DNA from: Anaeramoeba flamelloides
Taxonomy: Eukaryota; Metamonada; Anaeramoebidae
NCBI GenBank assembly: GCA_027625915.1
Contig: JANTQA010000015.1
Span: 5,485,001-5,549,000, forward strand
DNA: 64,000 nt
Reading direction: 5' to 3'
The position numbers and the translations under genes are program-made. This document shows, one piece after another, positions 45,800 through 59,000 of this stretch (its first letter is position 1; each line of letters begins with the position of its first letter). The notes under the pieces were generated by a model. It saw only the letters and a program-made list of their open reading frames with translations, was not told the DNA's origin and did not search any database.

Positions 45800-46350
45800 A
45801 TCCATTGGTTTTCGGTAGGTTTTTTTGAGTTTTTGAAATAAATTGAAAATTTATTAAAAATTTCTGTTTATTTCAAAAAGTAAAAAAAACCTAGAACACT
45901 TTACAAATAAAAGGAAAACTCAAGAAAACCCAAATGTTTTTTTTTTTTTAATAAGATATAAAAGGAAAATTTTAAGAAATTTTCTTTCAAGTGAACAGAA
46001 AATCCCAGAATAGATAAAGATGGTTTTCAGCAATTCAAAAGATTAAAGTAAAATCGATATGAGTTTACTCTATTTTTTTAAACCCTTTTAAAACTTAAAA
46101 GAAGTGCACTAGGTTATCTATGGACTTGCTGTTTTTTTCAGAAAATCCATCGATTATTGAAACGAATAAAGAACTCAAGAAAATCTAATAGTGCATATCC
46201 AAAATTAAAAAGAATTGAGGGAAATTCTAGAGATTTTACGCAATTCATTTAAATTCTGGAAAATCTTATAATGTTTTTTTTTTTTAATTTTGTAAATAAA
46301 GAAAATTCATTCAATTTTTAGTTTATTTCAAAATTAAAAAAAAAAAACTA
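45800..46350. repeat. Dispersed repeat, family D, copies 2-3
   Basis: Two partly overlapping copies of blocks seen at 23270-23470: GTTTATTTCAAAAAGTAAAA at about 45867, AAAAAGAATTGAGGGAAATT at about 46207 and ATTCTGGAAAATCT at about 46254. A pair of short inverted blocks ending CTATGGAC lies between. Boundaries are unresolved. Confidence 0.45.
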
Positions 46351-46775
46351 AAGGCAAATATACAAACGTTTTTTACTCACTCTTTAATAGAAAATTAAAC
46401 CATTTTTTGAGAATTAATATTTTTTTTTCGAAGCGCTTTCCAAATATAAGTGTACTGTTAATTGTTATATAAAAAGATCAAAATTTTCATTGAGCTTTCC
46501 ATAAAAATCACATTCCAATAATTAAAATAAATAACCAAAGTCCCTCAATACCCAAAGACAAATTAATAATTTAAGTTGGCTCTAAGAATTAAAAATTCAA
46601 ATTGTTCCTTAATTTATAAATTTTAATTTTGGAAATCTGAATGATAATTTTGTTACATTTATTTTGCTACAAATAGTATTCTTAATTGATAGAAACGCGT
46701 GAGTTTATGTTTATAGTATTCAGTAACACAAAAAAAGAATCAAATCTCATTATTTCTCTACTTTTTTCAATTTAA

Positions 46776-47021
46776 GGACTATTCGAATTTTATGCTCTGT
46801 GAGGGTTTGAATACCATACAGTAAATGTTTCGTATCGTTAAAAGGTTATAGGTTTTGCTGAAAGTCAAAATATTGCAATTTTTGGAATTATTAAATGTTT
46901 TCTTGAAAATTAAAAAAATTGCAATATTTTGACTTTCAGCAAAACCTATAACCTTTTAACCATTTGAAATATTTATTGTATGGTATTCAAACCCTCGCAG
47001 AGCATAAAATTCGAATAGTCC
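46776..47021. mobile_element. Long-arm hairpin MITE flanked by TTAA
   Basis: A 246-bp near-perfect foldback: arms of about 110 bp pair from GGACTATTCGAATTTTATGC inward, with a loop of only about 30 nt around 46900. TTAA flanks both ends (46772-46775 and 47022-47025). The ends resemble those of the TTAA-flanked element at 24437-24608 (GGACTA versus GGGACTA), suggesting one piggyBac-like superfamily. High arm identity implies recent insertion. The transcript would form a long dsRNA hairpin. Confidence 0.85.
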
Positions 47022-47951
47022 TTAAGTAATTCAGACAAGAGTCATTTATTTTTTATATTCCAAATGAAAGCTCTTTAAAACACTTTCTATTTAAAATTTA
47101 ATAATATATAATTCATGGGGTTCATTCACCAATTAAAGCCTTGTCTAGGTTTGTATTTCCATTTTTTTCCAAAAATTGTTTAGTAAAAATAAAAAAAATT
47201 TTACAAATTGTTTTTAGAGTAAAATGGTAAAGAAAATTTCAATAAAAAACTGACAATACAATAAAAATCGAAAACATTTTTAAAATAACAAAGTACAGTT
47301 TTGTGTTTCTTCTTCTCTTTGAAATTCTCTTATGAAAAAAAAATTAAGATCTTAAAGAAAAAAAATATTTTAAAATTTTCCCCCTTAAAAAATATCATTA
47401 AAATAAAGGCTGAGAAACTTTTTGAAACTAATAATTCAAGTAGCACCAGTGAGAAAAGGAAATTGATTTTATTAAGAATCAGTTTTAAACAATAAATAAC
47501 AATCTGCTCAATTAAAAAAATAATTTTCGAATTTATTTGAAAAAAATATTTTACAATTGATTCTACAACACACAAATTTAGTAGTAACAAACACTAAAAT
47601 ATGGAATTTTACAAAATAAAAAATTTCCAAATTTTTATTTAGGGTAGTGTTAAACCCATCAGTATTCAATTTTTTTTTTTAAAAATTATCAATAGATGGG
47701 TTTAATAATGTTCGAAGTATGGGATTCCAATCACTGTTAATCTTCTTGAATTGAAAGGAAATCAAATTTCACATAAAGTTTTTTGGTTAAAAAAAATTAA
47801 GAATTTTTTTAAAACGAAAATTTTATTTTCGAAAATATTTAATTCTATTTTCTTAAAGGTTAGGTTGATGTGAATAAAAAGATTTTCAAACAAAACGCCT
47901 TCGAAAGTTTTCATTTTTTTTTAACGTGTTTTAATTTTTTTTTTCTTTTAA

Positions 47952-50029
47952 ATGGAACATTTCCAGATCCCCGACAAAAGATTAATTGAAGTTAATGACC
48001 AAATAATTTTGGTCGATATTCAATTTTGTGAAGAAATCAAAAAGTGACTTTCTTTTTTTTTAAATTAGCATGCAATTAAAGCTTTTAATTTTCTTTTTTC
48101 TTTTTTGAACAAAAACAAAACAAAAAAAATCTTCATATAGGAACCAAAAAAAACATTTCAAACGACTACTTAAAGTAAAACCAAATTTACAAGAAATTCT
48201 TGACCAAAGCGTCACATCAGTAATTTATTATTTTGATAAACTGAATCAAAGACCAATTTATAATGAATATTTTTTTCTAACTTGTGGTATGTTTTATTTT
48301 TCAACGAATAATTATTTTTTTTCGCTTTTTTTTGAAAAAAAAAAAAAAAAAAAAAAAAAAACCAAGAAACAACAAAACAAACGTTCAAAAACTGAATTAT
48401 TTTCTTTGGTTGGTAACTGATCAAATTAAAAATATTCCAAAAATTTTTTTGTTCAAAACATTAAATTTGACTTATTTTCTTTTTTTTTCCCATAAAACGT
48501 ATTCTCGACAAAATCGTTCTTATTATCTAGAACGACAAAAGTCTGTGTTAAAAGAAAACTTTGAATTTTATAAAAAAAATCAACAATTGAATCACTATTT
48601 TAAATATATTATTCATATTGGTGTGATAAATAAGAACTTTTATGACACATTACTTGATTTGAATAAAAGTAAAACACAAAAAAGTAATTCCTTGCATCAA
48701 AAAGAAATAAAAATGAAGAACAATTCAAAGAATAGGAAGGAAAAAATTCAAAGGCCAAGATCACCACTTTTCTGGAGAACAGATAAAAAAAAGAACGACC
48801 TTATTATCAAGGAGGAAGAAAAAGAGATAGAGATGGAGAAAGAGAAAGAGAAAGACAAAGTAATAAATCAAACAAGGGAAAAATCTAATTTTCCTACCTC
48901 TGATCATCATAGAAAATTAAGGAAAAGGAAAAAAGAGAAGGTCGATGAAAAAAGACTAAAAACACCCCTAAAAGCGAAAAAAGCAAAAACAACAAAATTT
49001 CAGAAGGATAATTTTCTAAATGAAAAAGAAAATGTGAATGTAACTCCAGAATCAAAAATACCAGAATTTAAAACCTTTTCTAATGGAAGTAGAACAGAAC
49101 CAGGGAAAAGAAAACACAGGGTACGTAGTACAAGTATCAGAAAAAGAAAAGTCAAAACAGGGCCATCGAAACGAAAAAAACATTTTTCTGATTCTAAAGA
49201 TGCTTCTGAATCTTTTGATTCCAAATTCTTCATCAACCCAAACCTCCCGATTAATTTGTTAGACAAATTCAATCAGATCCAAAAAAAACAGAACAACCAA
49301 AATAACAAAAAATCTAAACACAACAGAAGAAGAAAGAAAGAGAACAGGAGAGAGGAAAAGGAAAAAGAAAAGGAAAAAGAAAGGGAAAGAAAAAACACAA
49401 ATAAAAACAAAAAAATCTCAAAAAAAAGTTACCCAATCAGTAATGAAATTTTAAAAACACCAAAACAAAGCATTACTAAGAGGAGTGCTCAACAATTTTT
49501 TCTAATAGAAGAAAAAAAAGATAACCCGCAAAATGAGTATAACAATTCTATTGATCAAGATTTAATAATAGACTCAATATTAATCAACAAGTTTGGGAAA
49601 GAAAGATTCACAAACGCACAAAATTCTGGTTGGAAAAGATCTCGTAAAAGAAAAAAACACACAAAATCTTATTCTGAAAAAAAAAGCAACAATACAAGAA
49701 TAAAAAAAAATTCAAGGTTTCTACACAGTTCAAAATATCCAAGGACAATACAACATGATAGAAATAGGAGAAGAAAAAACTATCAACTTCCCAAACAAAA
49801 AAAAATTTCAAATGTAATAAATTGGCAAGAACAAAATTCAAATAAATATAACAACACTAAAGAGATCAAAAGAAAAAATGAAAAAAAAAGACAACAAGAA
49901 ATTTACAATAAAAGAGATGATCAAGAAAAAAAAAAACAAGCTTTTAAATCTAAAGACAAAAAACAGAATTCTATCTTTAGAAAAATCGGAAAATTTACGA
50001 CAAATTTGTTTTCAAAAACCAAAAATTAA
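47952..50029 (+). CDS. Very basic Lys-rich protein of unknown function (three exons)
   Basis: I do not recognise this protein. Proposed exons are 47952-48043, 48141-48286 and 48531-50029. Phases 2 and 1 match at the junctions, and the total of 1,737 nt gives 578 aa. Donors are GTGACT (weak) and GTATGT; acceptors are ATATAG and TCTAG. The first 130 residues are ordinary, mixed sequence, probably a small helical domain (MEHFQIPDKRLIEVNDQ..., then HFKRLLKVKPNLQEILDQS and QQLNHYFKYIIHIG). The remaining 450 residues are Lys/Arg/Asn/Ser-rich with KEKEKEKE and RRRKKENRREE tracts and a C-terminal FRKIGKFTTNLFSKTKN, which suggests a nuclear/nucleolar or nucleic-acid-binding role. An unspliced frame begins at 48284, but its start runs through the putative intron poly-A. 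The codon bias and length make the main exon real; the 5' exons are inferred. Confidence 0.65.
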
Positions 50030-51744
50030 TCTCTAAAATAATTAAAATAAAAGAAAACTCTACGATATGAAATAAAAAAAAAAAATACTTTTATAAAATA
50101 GGTAAAGATTATACCTTGATAAATAATGCAATGTTATTTTCAATTCCTCAATTTTTTCTTTTTGTTTTCTTTTGTATTTTTTTTTTTTTATTTTTATTAC
50201 AAAAAAGTGAAAAAATTTCAGAGGTTCGAAAAAAATATATTTCTATTTATTTTGCTCTTAATTTTTTCAATAATAAAATGAGTTTTTTAAAGGTTTTGTT
50301 CAAGAAACCTTGGATATAACTTTTTATTATACTAAGAATTTGTTAAATGTAATATTACAAATTTTACTATTTTTTTTTATCTGTAATGTTTTTTTCAGAT
50401 TAAGGGATCAATCTTCCATGATGGAATGTCTCAATTTTAAAACATGTTTTTGGTTACTTTATTTATTTACAAATTTTTTATATACCAAGTTTTAAAAAAT
50501 TCTGATCAACAATGAAACTCAGAAAAAGAATATTTTACAAGTTAGATTAATTTTTTTTTTGATTTTTATGATACAGAAAAGAATTTAATTAATTTTATTT
50601 CTAATATTATGAAAAAGTTTTTTCTCCTGTTTATGACCATTTCAATCATTATTGTACTCAATACCAAGCCACCGATTAAACAGGGATAAAATGTAATAGT
50701 GTTGTTTCTATAATGGGAGAATTAGATTGGTTAACTAATAAAAAATTAATTTTTTCAACATTTTGGAAAATCTTTGTATTGTTGATAGAAGGATAGTTCT
50801 AATCATTAAAGTTTTAAAGTCATTGTCGAATTATACTTTGTAATTTTGTTTTTGTTCTAAGATGAAATTGGATTTTACAAAATAAAATTTTCCTGAAGTA
50901 CTTTGGGAAGTTGTAATTTTATCCTCAAAATTTACAAATTGAATTTTTGGACAAAAAATAATTTAAATTGTTATAAATATTCTTGAGGATAAGGCTACAC
51001 TATTTTTTAAAAGATTTTTCAAATTTATATTTTTTTTTGTTTTTTTAAAAAGAGAAAATGACTTTTACCATACCTATATGAATCAAAATCTACCAAGGAG
51101 AAGTCTAAGATTAAATAATATTGGTATTCTGTGTAAATCACATTATTGTACTATGTTTTAAAATATTTCTAAAAAAATCCATTAACAGAGTAGGATAATT
51201 ATTGACACCATTAATGAAAAATATTTCACAATTAATCACGAATTCCGGAAGAAATAGAGACTTCACAGCAAATTTAAAGGCTGAATTATCTAATTTCAGA
51301 CACCAAAGTTACAAAATATCTTTCTTAAATTTGTTCTGAAATGTAGATTAATACTAAAAAAATCAGATTTTTTAAAAACTTTGACAATTATTAACTTATA
51401 GATTCTTTCAACAAATCATTTCTGAAATATTGTGAATATTTAATGTTACAATTAAAGTTATAAAGAGGGAATGGGATTGATCCATCTTTTGAGTATTATG
51501 TCCATGATTATTGGGTCAAAAATGTGAAATTTGAAAATTAAATAGCCACTTTTATATTTTCTAAATATGATTTTTCTTTGACATGAAAATAATTTTGTTT
51601 TGGGTCTCAATTTTTAGATTCAGCAAAAGGAATTAAAAAAAAATTTTCCAAAATGAAACCTTTATAATAATGATCCCAAGGAAAAAAAGTAAGAATTAAT
51701 TGTGGAATTAGATTTATAATAGATTTTTTAGAGCTATTTGAACA

Positions 51745-52923
51745 ATGGTGCAAAAATGCCATTCACTTAATGTTATATCATATTTTGATTATAGATGTAT
51801 ATCTTGTGAAGCTTATCACACAAGGAACATAAAAAAATTCTCAATAGATCTGAATTTCATGTATGAACTTTTCTTTAACCTTTGTCAAATTTGGGTTTAT
51901 TCAATAATATCAAACTCTATTGGGTTAATTTGTTAAGATTCGAATTTAAACCTTTTGATGAAATATTCACAATTAAAAATGATAAAAAACTAGATATCCC
52001 AAATATTACAGAAAATAGTAAAAGACCGAAAAGACTATAAAAATTTTTATTACTAAAAAATCATGATTGAACAAATCCAAGTAACCCTTGGAAAAATAAA
52101 TCATTTTTATGGCTACAATAGAATTTTATTGTTAAAAAAAATTTTTTTTCGAAGGAAAAATATAAAATGTGAAAATTTGTATGTTTTTGATAAAAGTAAT
52201 CAACATATTAAGTGTGAAATGAACTGTTATCTTATATACCAGCAAAATTTCTTATCATTACTAAATGCTATGAACGAAGGAGATATAATTATAGCATATA
52301 CACTTTCTAATTGTGTATTATTACTCATACTTTTGTAATCTTAAATGTTTTCCAAAAATAACCGCGGAACAATCTAATTATAAAACACACTATACAGCGT
52401 TAGAGAAACAAAACCTGATTCAATACCCCACCCTAGAATAAAAATTGATTTAATCTAACACAGCAACAAATATAAAAACTCATGAGACCCTGAAATACAC
52501 ACACACACACACACACACACATACCCTAACAAGTTCTAATAGACTTCAAAAGTTTAAAAAAATAACAAAAATTTTTCAGAGGATTTATAGAAGAAAATTC
52601 AAAATAAAAGTCTTTTTTCTAATAGTTAAATAGTTATTTTACTATAAAAATTTAGGTTGGAAAGTTAGGGTTTCTTAAAAGTTCGTAAAAACATTTTTTA
52701 AGTGGTTAACTAAATTTGAGTATTTCGGATTTTGAACTATTTTGAGGGATATTTCAAACATGCAATTAAATACTTTTCAACACACAGTAAAAAATATTTT
52801 ATGATATTTACAATAATTAACATAATTGATAATAAAGCACAATATGTTACCTTTTTTGGTTTTGCATTGGAAATATGTGAATTTTTGATTTCAAGAAAGG
52901 GAACTAAATATCTAAATTGTTGA
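51745..52923 (+). pseudogene. Possible decayed coding region, identity unknown
   Basis: Three open stretches (51745-51936, 52063-52338, 52732-52923) share the same reading frame and look protein-like, with interruptions between them. The second (ENLYVFDKSNQHIKCEM..., NEGDII) and third (KKYFMIFTIINIIDNKAQYV, FFGFALEICEFL) have alternating hydrophobic strands reminiscent of OB folds, but no diagnostic motif is present. They could be exons of a live gene, remains of a dead one, or chance in AT-rich DNA. Overlapping alternative frames in the first stretch weaken the case. Confidence 0.25.
52497..52521. repeat. (CA)n microsatellite
   Basis: An uninterrupted AC dinucleotide run of about 25 bp, unusual among the otherwise A/T-only microsatellites of the window. 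Confidence 0.95.
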
Positions 52924-54528
52924 TATGACTTTTAGCTTATCCTATTCATACACCAAAACACAAATTAGAAATAAAAAAATTTCTGATAAAATCTTTCAAA
53001 AAATTATAGTTTTTAAAAAATAAATGTCTATTTTAAAATACAAATTTTTATTCCATATCCCCAACCAAACATGTTTTCAAAATTTTTTACACAAAAATAA
53101 ATATTTTTTTAAAAAATTTGATTAAATATATTCTTTGAGAAATACAAAATTAGAATATAAATCAATACAAATTTCAAAATTAGGGGCAAACTTTATAATT
53201 ATTATTATTTTCTATTTTCATATATCTTTCAAAAAATAAAGTGATCATACTATATTTTTATTTATAAATCTTTATTGGTTATTATCTCTAAACACTTTAA
53301 CAAAATAGACTTGTATTCAAAAAAAAAAGAAAACAATTAAAAAAATTTTCTTTTGATGAAAAATCTGCCCCTATTTTTGAAATTAACATTAAATAAAATA
53401 TTGACTATTATCTATAATTTGGTATTACTTGCAAAATAAAAAAAAATAATACTTATATTCTCTATTTCACTCAAATCTGACAAGATAATGTGAAAAAAAA
53501 CATTTGGTTAATAGAAATAATTAGCATTAGATTGTTTAGAAACAAGAGAACGAATAAAACTTAGATTATAATAAATATCCATACAAGAAACATCCGATCA
53601 AAAATTAAATTTTAAAAAAAAAGAAAAAAATCATGAACAGAAAAAAAACAAAAAAGCAAAAAAAAAAAAAAAAAAAAAGAAAAAAAGATATGATATAAAT
53701 TAAATCATATTTTTAAAGTAGAATAAAAAATAAAACCAAATTAATTGGTTGTTATTTTTTTCATTAAAACTCTAAAACCTTAACTAAAAAAGAGTTGAAA
53801 TAAAAATAAAAAAATATCATTTTGAAAATTTTGAAGAGATAACAAAAAAAAAATCTATTGGTAAATATGTTGGAAACGTATCAAAATTTATTGATAGATC
53901 AACAGATTTTATATTATAAAGAAATTTTATTTGATTTTTCTATTTAACAGATCTTAACTTTCATCTTTTATGAACCATCGTAAAATTATTTTGATCAAAC
54001 AAACCGATTCGGTAATTCAGAAAATTAAATAAAAAAAAACACAAAAAACATAAAATTTAATAAAATATCAATATCTAAAATATTTCCAAAGACATTGGAA
54101 TTGTATTGTGATTCTTTTAACTGGTTTAAAACTATAGACAATAATCTGTAGAGGCAAAATTTTACTATTTACAGGATGAAAAAAAGATTTATATTAGTAA
54201 TGTAACAGATTGATTATTGACATTCAATTGAACTCTTCTTGTTGTACTTTTGAGATAAAATAAAAAAATGTTTTGTTTCAATTCAAAGTAATATTATGCA
54301 CCCCAGAAAGGGTATGTTTTAGTTAATAAAAATAAATAAAAAAGACCACCCTAAAATAATAGACTTTTGAGATACAATTTTGGTATTAAGTATTGATTAA
54401 TTTTAAATTATTTTTTGTTAAATGGGAATTTTATTTGATAAATTTGTTAACAGAAATGGATCTTTAACATTAAATATTTTTCAAAAAAACTTTAGATTGC
54501 TTTAGACTTTACATTTCTGGAAAAAAAA

Positions 54529-54894
54529 TGAAACACAGTTTATAATTTGTAAGATTACTAAAAATTATGAAAAAAGATCAATTAATAAAAGAATAAATAA
54601 ATAATTAAAGGTAAAATGAAGGATTCAATAGGACAACAGTTTTTTTAAGACTACATTTTTGAATATTTTTTTCTTTGTTGATCAATTATTTAAAAATTTA
54701 TTCAAAAAATTGACTATTTTTAAGATCTCCAAAACCCCTCAAACAATTTCAATAATCAAAATTAGATTTAAATTGTTTTTGTTGGTTTGATTGAAAATAA
54801 TATAATGGACAATGATATAAAGTTAATTGGTTTCTTATTTTAATTCCTTTACTTTACATTTTCCATAAGGTTTCCAATAAAAAATTGTGTTTCA
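54529..54894 (-). mobile_element. TIR element, family E, copy 3 (inverted)
   Basis: A 366-bp element with ends TGAAACACAGTTTATAATTT and (complement of the right) TGAAACACAATTTTTTATTG. The internal TTGTTTTTGTTGGTTTGATTG block is the reverse complement of the CCAACAAACACAA region of the 28776 copy. It is non-coding. Confidence 0.75.
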
Positions 54895-56083
54895 ATTTTT
54901 TTCCTAACCATTTAATCTTTTTTCTTATGTGTTTCAAGAGTCTTCAGCTTGGTTTATGTCAAAGTTGGAAAAAGACCAATAACCTAACTTTTAAGAAAAT
55001 AATAGATATTTTTGAAAGATACAAGTATTTATTCTACTTTTAATTATTTATACTGTAATTTTCCATTGAAAATTTCGAATTATTTCTTTCAATGATTATC
55101 CCAGCAAAAAACTATTTTATGGAAATTCAGCAACACATTCTTTGAAAAACTCATAACACTACAAACAAATCTTTTTTTTAACAATTGAAAGAAAGATTTT
55201 CAAAACTACAGTGATCAAAATAATGCATGCACAACGACTATAATCTGTGTTTCAAAATATTATCCGTGCTTTTTTTTATTCTTATACCAAGGCAATGTCC
55301 AATCTACTACCCAATAGTATACCTAAGTACAAATCAATTTTGAAAGTAAAGGTCTGGTTATTTTCAGTAAAATTTAAATTATTCACGCAAATAGTTGAAA
55401 ATTTTTCATAATATTCTCAATTTTTTTGAAATTTTTTGTTTTTTTAATTGATTAAAAATTTTCCTTAAAAGTTAACTCAATTTTTTGAGATAAATTTTCC
55501 AATTTGATCCTTCATTTTTAGAATTTCTTTTTAAATAATAGAACTTTAAGAAACCAGTACCATATTTTTTTAGGGTTTATTATTGGTTTCTTTGATTGGT
55601 TAATGTATAGGTCAACTAAAAAAAAAAAACACGCTTTTTATTTTGAAACACGCATTAAATTTTTTGGCACGCTTTATTTTGACTACAGTAATATCCATAC
55701 TATTTCAAAAACACAATTTTTTTATGATTAATACTTAAATAATTTTTTCTTTATTACGAGCCTCTCAAATCAAATTTTATCATCAAGGATCTGAAAAAAG
55801 GAAACTAATTTTTTACAAACACCAAACAAAATGCTAAAAGTTGCTCAAATTTTGTTTTCATTCACATAATTAAACATTTAAGTCAAATATAAATGTTTTT
55901 ATGATATGAATTTCCAAGTCTAAAAGAAAAATCAAACTATTAAGAAAATACTTTACAAATTAATTTGAATAACAAAACACCACTTGAGAAAAACAATTTC
56001 AGAATATGTTATTTGGTCATAAGCAGAATGAATAAAAAAACATTTTTCCGAATTTCAAACGTAATCATAAGTTTTTATTAAAA

Positions 56084-59000
56084 ATGTCTGATTTGTCCTT
56101 TAATTTCAAAATAAAAAAAAAAACACCTCTTGTCACAGAAAAAGTGGCTGTCAGAAAGCCCAAAAGATCGGAAACACAAAAAAAGAAGAAAAGAAGACGC
56201 AACCGTACGCTTCGATCGCAAAGAGTAAACAGCAACCCAATTTACCAAGAAAAAAAAAAAGAAAAAAAGACAGAGGAAGACAAAAAAAAGACTAGGAAAA
56301 CATTAAGAACAAAAGGAAATCAAAAAACACATGCAAAAATTATTAAAGAAACCTTTTCTTTTGATTCTTTTTCTAAAATGAATTTCATTGACAAGAGAAT
56401 CATCAAGAACTTACAAAGTAATTACTAATAACAGAATCTTACTTTTTGTTTTTTGAAAAAAAAAAAGATCCTCCAAAAAAAAAAAAAAAAAATTACGTGA
56501 TTTTTTAAAAAAAGATCACAAATCTTTATTTTTTTTATTTCCATTTTTAAAACTTATTTCAATTTTCTTTTCGGCTTTTGGACACCAAAAATAATAAACC
56601 TAAACAATAAACAAACCCTACAAAAATGCCTTGTTTTTATAAATCAATTATTAATCAATAGAAACTTTTGAGATTACTCAACCAACAAAAATCCAAGAAT
56701 TATCCATTAAACCGATTTTTGATGGTAATGATGTCTTAATGAAAGCAAAAACTGGAACTGGTAAAACCTTAGCGTTTCTTGTACCTATTATATCAAAATT
56801 AATCTTCAGAAAACCAATAATACAACGAAAGGATGGAGTTTTTGGTAAGATCTTTTTTGTTTTTTTTTTAATTTTAACAAAGAAAACCTCAAAAAAAAAA
56901 ATTAAGATTAATATTTTCCGATTAATTTCTTTTTAAAAAATTCCTTATTTGTTTAGTTTTAATAATTACCCCAACAAGAGAACTTTGTTTACAAATATAT
57001 GACGTCGTGCTAAATTTAGTAAAATGCTGTGTTAATATTGTGCCAGGAACTTTGATGGGTGGCGAAACAAGAAAAACAGAAAAACAAAGAATTAGAAAAG
57101 GGATCAATGTTTTGATAGCAACGCCTGGAAGGTAAATTTAATGATTTAAATAATTAATTCTCTTTTGCAAAACACTTTTGTTGAATTTTTGTTTTTTTAT
57201 TCAAGGTATGAGTGATTAAAGACGAAAAGAATTCCAATTCTTAGATAAATTCAAAATATTTGGTTAATATTTTTCCGCTTCACTTAAATTATGGGATCTT
57301 ATTTAATAATTTAAAAAAGTAATTTAAATTAAATACTTTGGAGATCTTGAAAGATTCAATTTATGTCATTTCATAAGATTTTCCGATTTCTGACAAATTG
57401 GAAATAAACTCCAATTCAAAATTTTTAACCCTCCAAAATTTAATTTTTTTCAAAAAGTAGAAAATCTTATTAGATGTATTCTCTGAAAAAGATCAAATTA
57501 AAACCAACTCAATAAATGAAATGTTACCAATTGTTCATCATTTCCAATACCCACAAAAGAATAAATTAATAATTAAAACATCAAAATAAAAAAAGTTATT
57601 TACAACTATTCTGTAGAGAGGATTGATTTGTAAGTGTTAAATGTTAAAAAAACACTTAATTTGGTAAGGATAAAATTTTGAAGAGACTAAATTTGTGTCT
57701 TCTAATTCAAAGGGTGTCTATACATTCTATAGTGTCGAGGTGCAATCATTTGGAGTATTTTAAACTCAATTCAGTTTTCTAATATAAAATGAAGAGTTTT
57801 TATTATAAAAGTAAATTTAAAAACATTAAAAATAATTTTTAGGTCAATTTCAATTTTTCTAAATCAGATAACTCAACTTCCAAAACAGTTCTTTATTTAA
57901 TATATTTTGAAGATCAAACGAAACTTGCAAAGTTTCTTTCCATTTAAACTAATAAAATGTTTTAATCAATTTTAATTCAAAATAAATCAAAAAATATAAG
58001 AAAATAGAAATTGAAACAAAAATTTTAAAACATTTATAATAGTGAAAAAAAATACTGGACATGAAAAAAATCCCGAACAAGATTTTTAATTGTGAATATA
58101 AGTGAAAATTGTATTGTGTAATTGCAAATATTTTCAATCAAATCCTTTTTATAAATAACCAAATTTTTTATGAGCTGATTAATAAACCTACCCAAAGTTC
58201 ATTAAAGTAAGGTGTCTATAGAATACTCAAATAATTTTTTTGATATCATAAGTAGATCAACTTTTTTTGAAAAAACAATTGAGTTTTCTAGAGATTTACT
58301 AGAGTTTGGAAAATGATAATTTTTATTCTTGTTTTTTGATTGATTGAGTTGTGTTTTGAACAAGTATAATTAAATTAATCATCATTCTAATAAGTGGGAG
58401 AGTTATAATTTAAAAGTTTGATTCTTGAAAAAAAGGATTTGATTTTAAATAAAATAAATCACACAGCAATTTTCCTAATATTAACAATTAAAAATCTTGT
58501 CAGGGATTTTTTTCACAACTATATATGAATTTAACAGTATATTTTGGAAAGAACAAACAAAAAAAATAAATTGGTAAATTTGTTGGAATTCTCGTTTGAA
58601 CACATATTAACCAATCAAATGGTTACAAACCATCAACTAATTTTCTTTGAATATATTTTTTCAAAGAACACACCTTTATCCCTATACCAATCATTGTAAA
58701 AACAATTTTTTGTTGAATGCAAAATATCACCTAATTGAAAAAACAAAAGAACCAAAAAACGAAAAAAACGATAAAAACATTTCCAAAAATCAAAATTATT
58801 TCCAATTATAACGAAAGTGTATGATTGTGATTCTATTAATTGTTTTAACTGTGTTAAAAGTGTTGAATTTTATTGATTGCTTTATTTGAAAATTTTGAAT
58901 TGAATTATTATTGTTAAGGATTTAGATGTTAAAAAACAAAAACACTTGATACCTGGTAACATCAAGGATTTTGAAGAGACTAAATCCATAACTTCCTATT

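Larger units (their letters stand above)
43932..47951. other. Divergent intergenic region with repeats
   Basis: Head-to-head spacer between the minus-strand amidohydrolase and the plus-strand basic-protein gene, so promoters for both must lie here. It holds a family E element (about 44510-44970), family D repeats (about 45800-46350) and a TTAA-flanked hairpin element (46776-47021). The small frames at 45623-45805 and 47301-47590 have no recognisable domain. Confidence 0.6.
50030..56083. other. AT-rich spacer upstream of DBP7
   Basis: About 6 kb. It contains a doubtful decayed coding frame (51745-52923), a (CA)n microsatellite (52497-52521) and an inverted family E element (54529-54894). Poly-A tracts are common (for example 53655-53680). 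The DBP7 promoter should lie near 55.9-56.08 kb. Nothing else is supported. Confidence 0.55.

Noticed and set aside
48212-48424. Minus-strand frame with a long Phe run
   Set aside because: It is the complement of the poly-A tract in the proposed intron of the basic-protein gene.
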